Shown here: positions 6,078 through 6,109 of the stretch, in pieces
Layout of the letters: every line of letters begins with the position of its first letter
Position numbering within the stretch: the first letter of the stretch is position 1
Assembly (NCBI GenBank): GCA_030642635.1
Contig: DAOWNK010000198.1
Coordinates: 1 to 6,109, forward strand
Length of the DNA stretch: 6,109 nt
Origin: Pirellulales bacterium
GTDB lineage: Bacteria > Planctomycetota > Planctomycetia > Pirellulales > Thermoguttaceae
Direction: 5' to 3'
Position numbers and translations under genes: made by a program
The notes under the pieces: model-generated
Databases searched by the model: none
The model's input: only the letters and a program-made list of their open reading frames with translations
Told to the model about the DNA's origin: nothing

Positions 6078-6106
6078 GCCCGCCGTGTATTCACGGCGGG
6101 CTAAAT
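6078..6106 (-). repeat. REP-like palindromic element, copy 2 (inverted)
   Basis: Read on the minus strand this 29-nt unit has the same ATTTAGCCC head and the same GTGAATACAC centre as copy 1. Its stem is CCCGCCGTG/CACGGCGGG (6079-6087 with 6092-6100), extended by one G-C pair. It differs from copy 1 at six positions, all forming three compensatory pairs. The two units are arranged head-out in opposite orientation, separated by a 24-nt spacer that holds a small AGCG/CGCT hairpin (6055-6067), like a BIME of paired REPs. Confidence 0.75.
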
Positions 6107-6109
6107 AGG

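Noticed and set aside
6025..6106. The two palindromes as CRISPR repeats or as a rho-independent terminator
   Set aside because: There are only two copies, in inverted orientation, with no spacer array, and neither hairpin is followed by a T-tract on either strand.
1..6109. Defence, phage or mobile-element system
   Set aside because: No transposase, integrase, nuclease or toxin-antitoxin motif was seen on either strand; every long true frame is metabolic, structural or of unknown function.

Overview
The window reads as bacterial chromosome, most likely from a planctomycete (Pirellulales-like). This rests on recognising protein types from memory (an ScpB with an acidic N-terminal linker, an MNYFAHA-type protein, a GT-C membrane protein with a TNGFHPL motif) and on short palindromic repeats between genes. 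No 16S or other decisive marker is present. All six genes lie on the minus strand, so transcription runs from the right end to the left.

Right part (2340-6024): a tight three-gene carbohydrate cassette. In transcription order it holds a long GH130-type protein (490 aa), a GT4 glycosyltransferase (381 aa) and a shorter GH130-type protein (347 aa). The gaps are 21 nt and 1 nt, so one mRNA is very likely. GH130 enzymes are mainly phosphorylases or hydrolases of beta-mannosides. A GT4 enzyme between two of them suggests a module that makes and recycles a (probably mannose-containing) glycan or glycoside. Sampled lines are lower in GC here (about 40-52%) than in the genes to the left (about 65%), hinting at a separate origin. 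Upstream of the first gene, at 6025-6106, lie two inverted copies of a 29-nt palindromic element whose stems differ only by compensatory base-pair swaps.

Middle part (895-2335): a 224-aa His/Asp-rich protein of unknown function that starts 4 nt after the short GH130 gene, then scpB (chromosome condensation). A plausible sigma70-type promoter for scpB sits at the end of the preceding gene, embedded in CGCTTGCGG repeats.

Left part (1-894): a short intergenic region with heptanucleotide repeats and a strong GC hairpin, then the N-terminal 272 codons of a polytopic GT-C-like membrane protein that runs off the window.

No tRNA, rRNA, CRISPR array, transposase or integrase was seen. No stretch longer than 300 bases lacks a gene.
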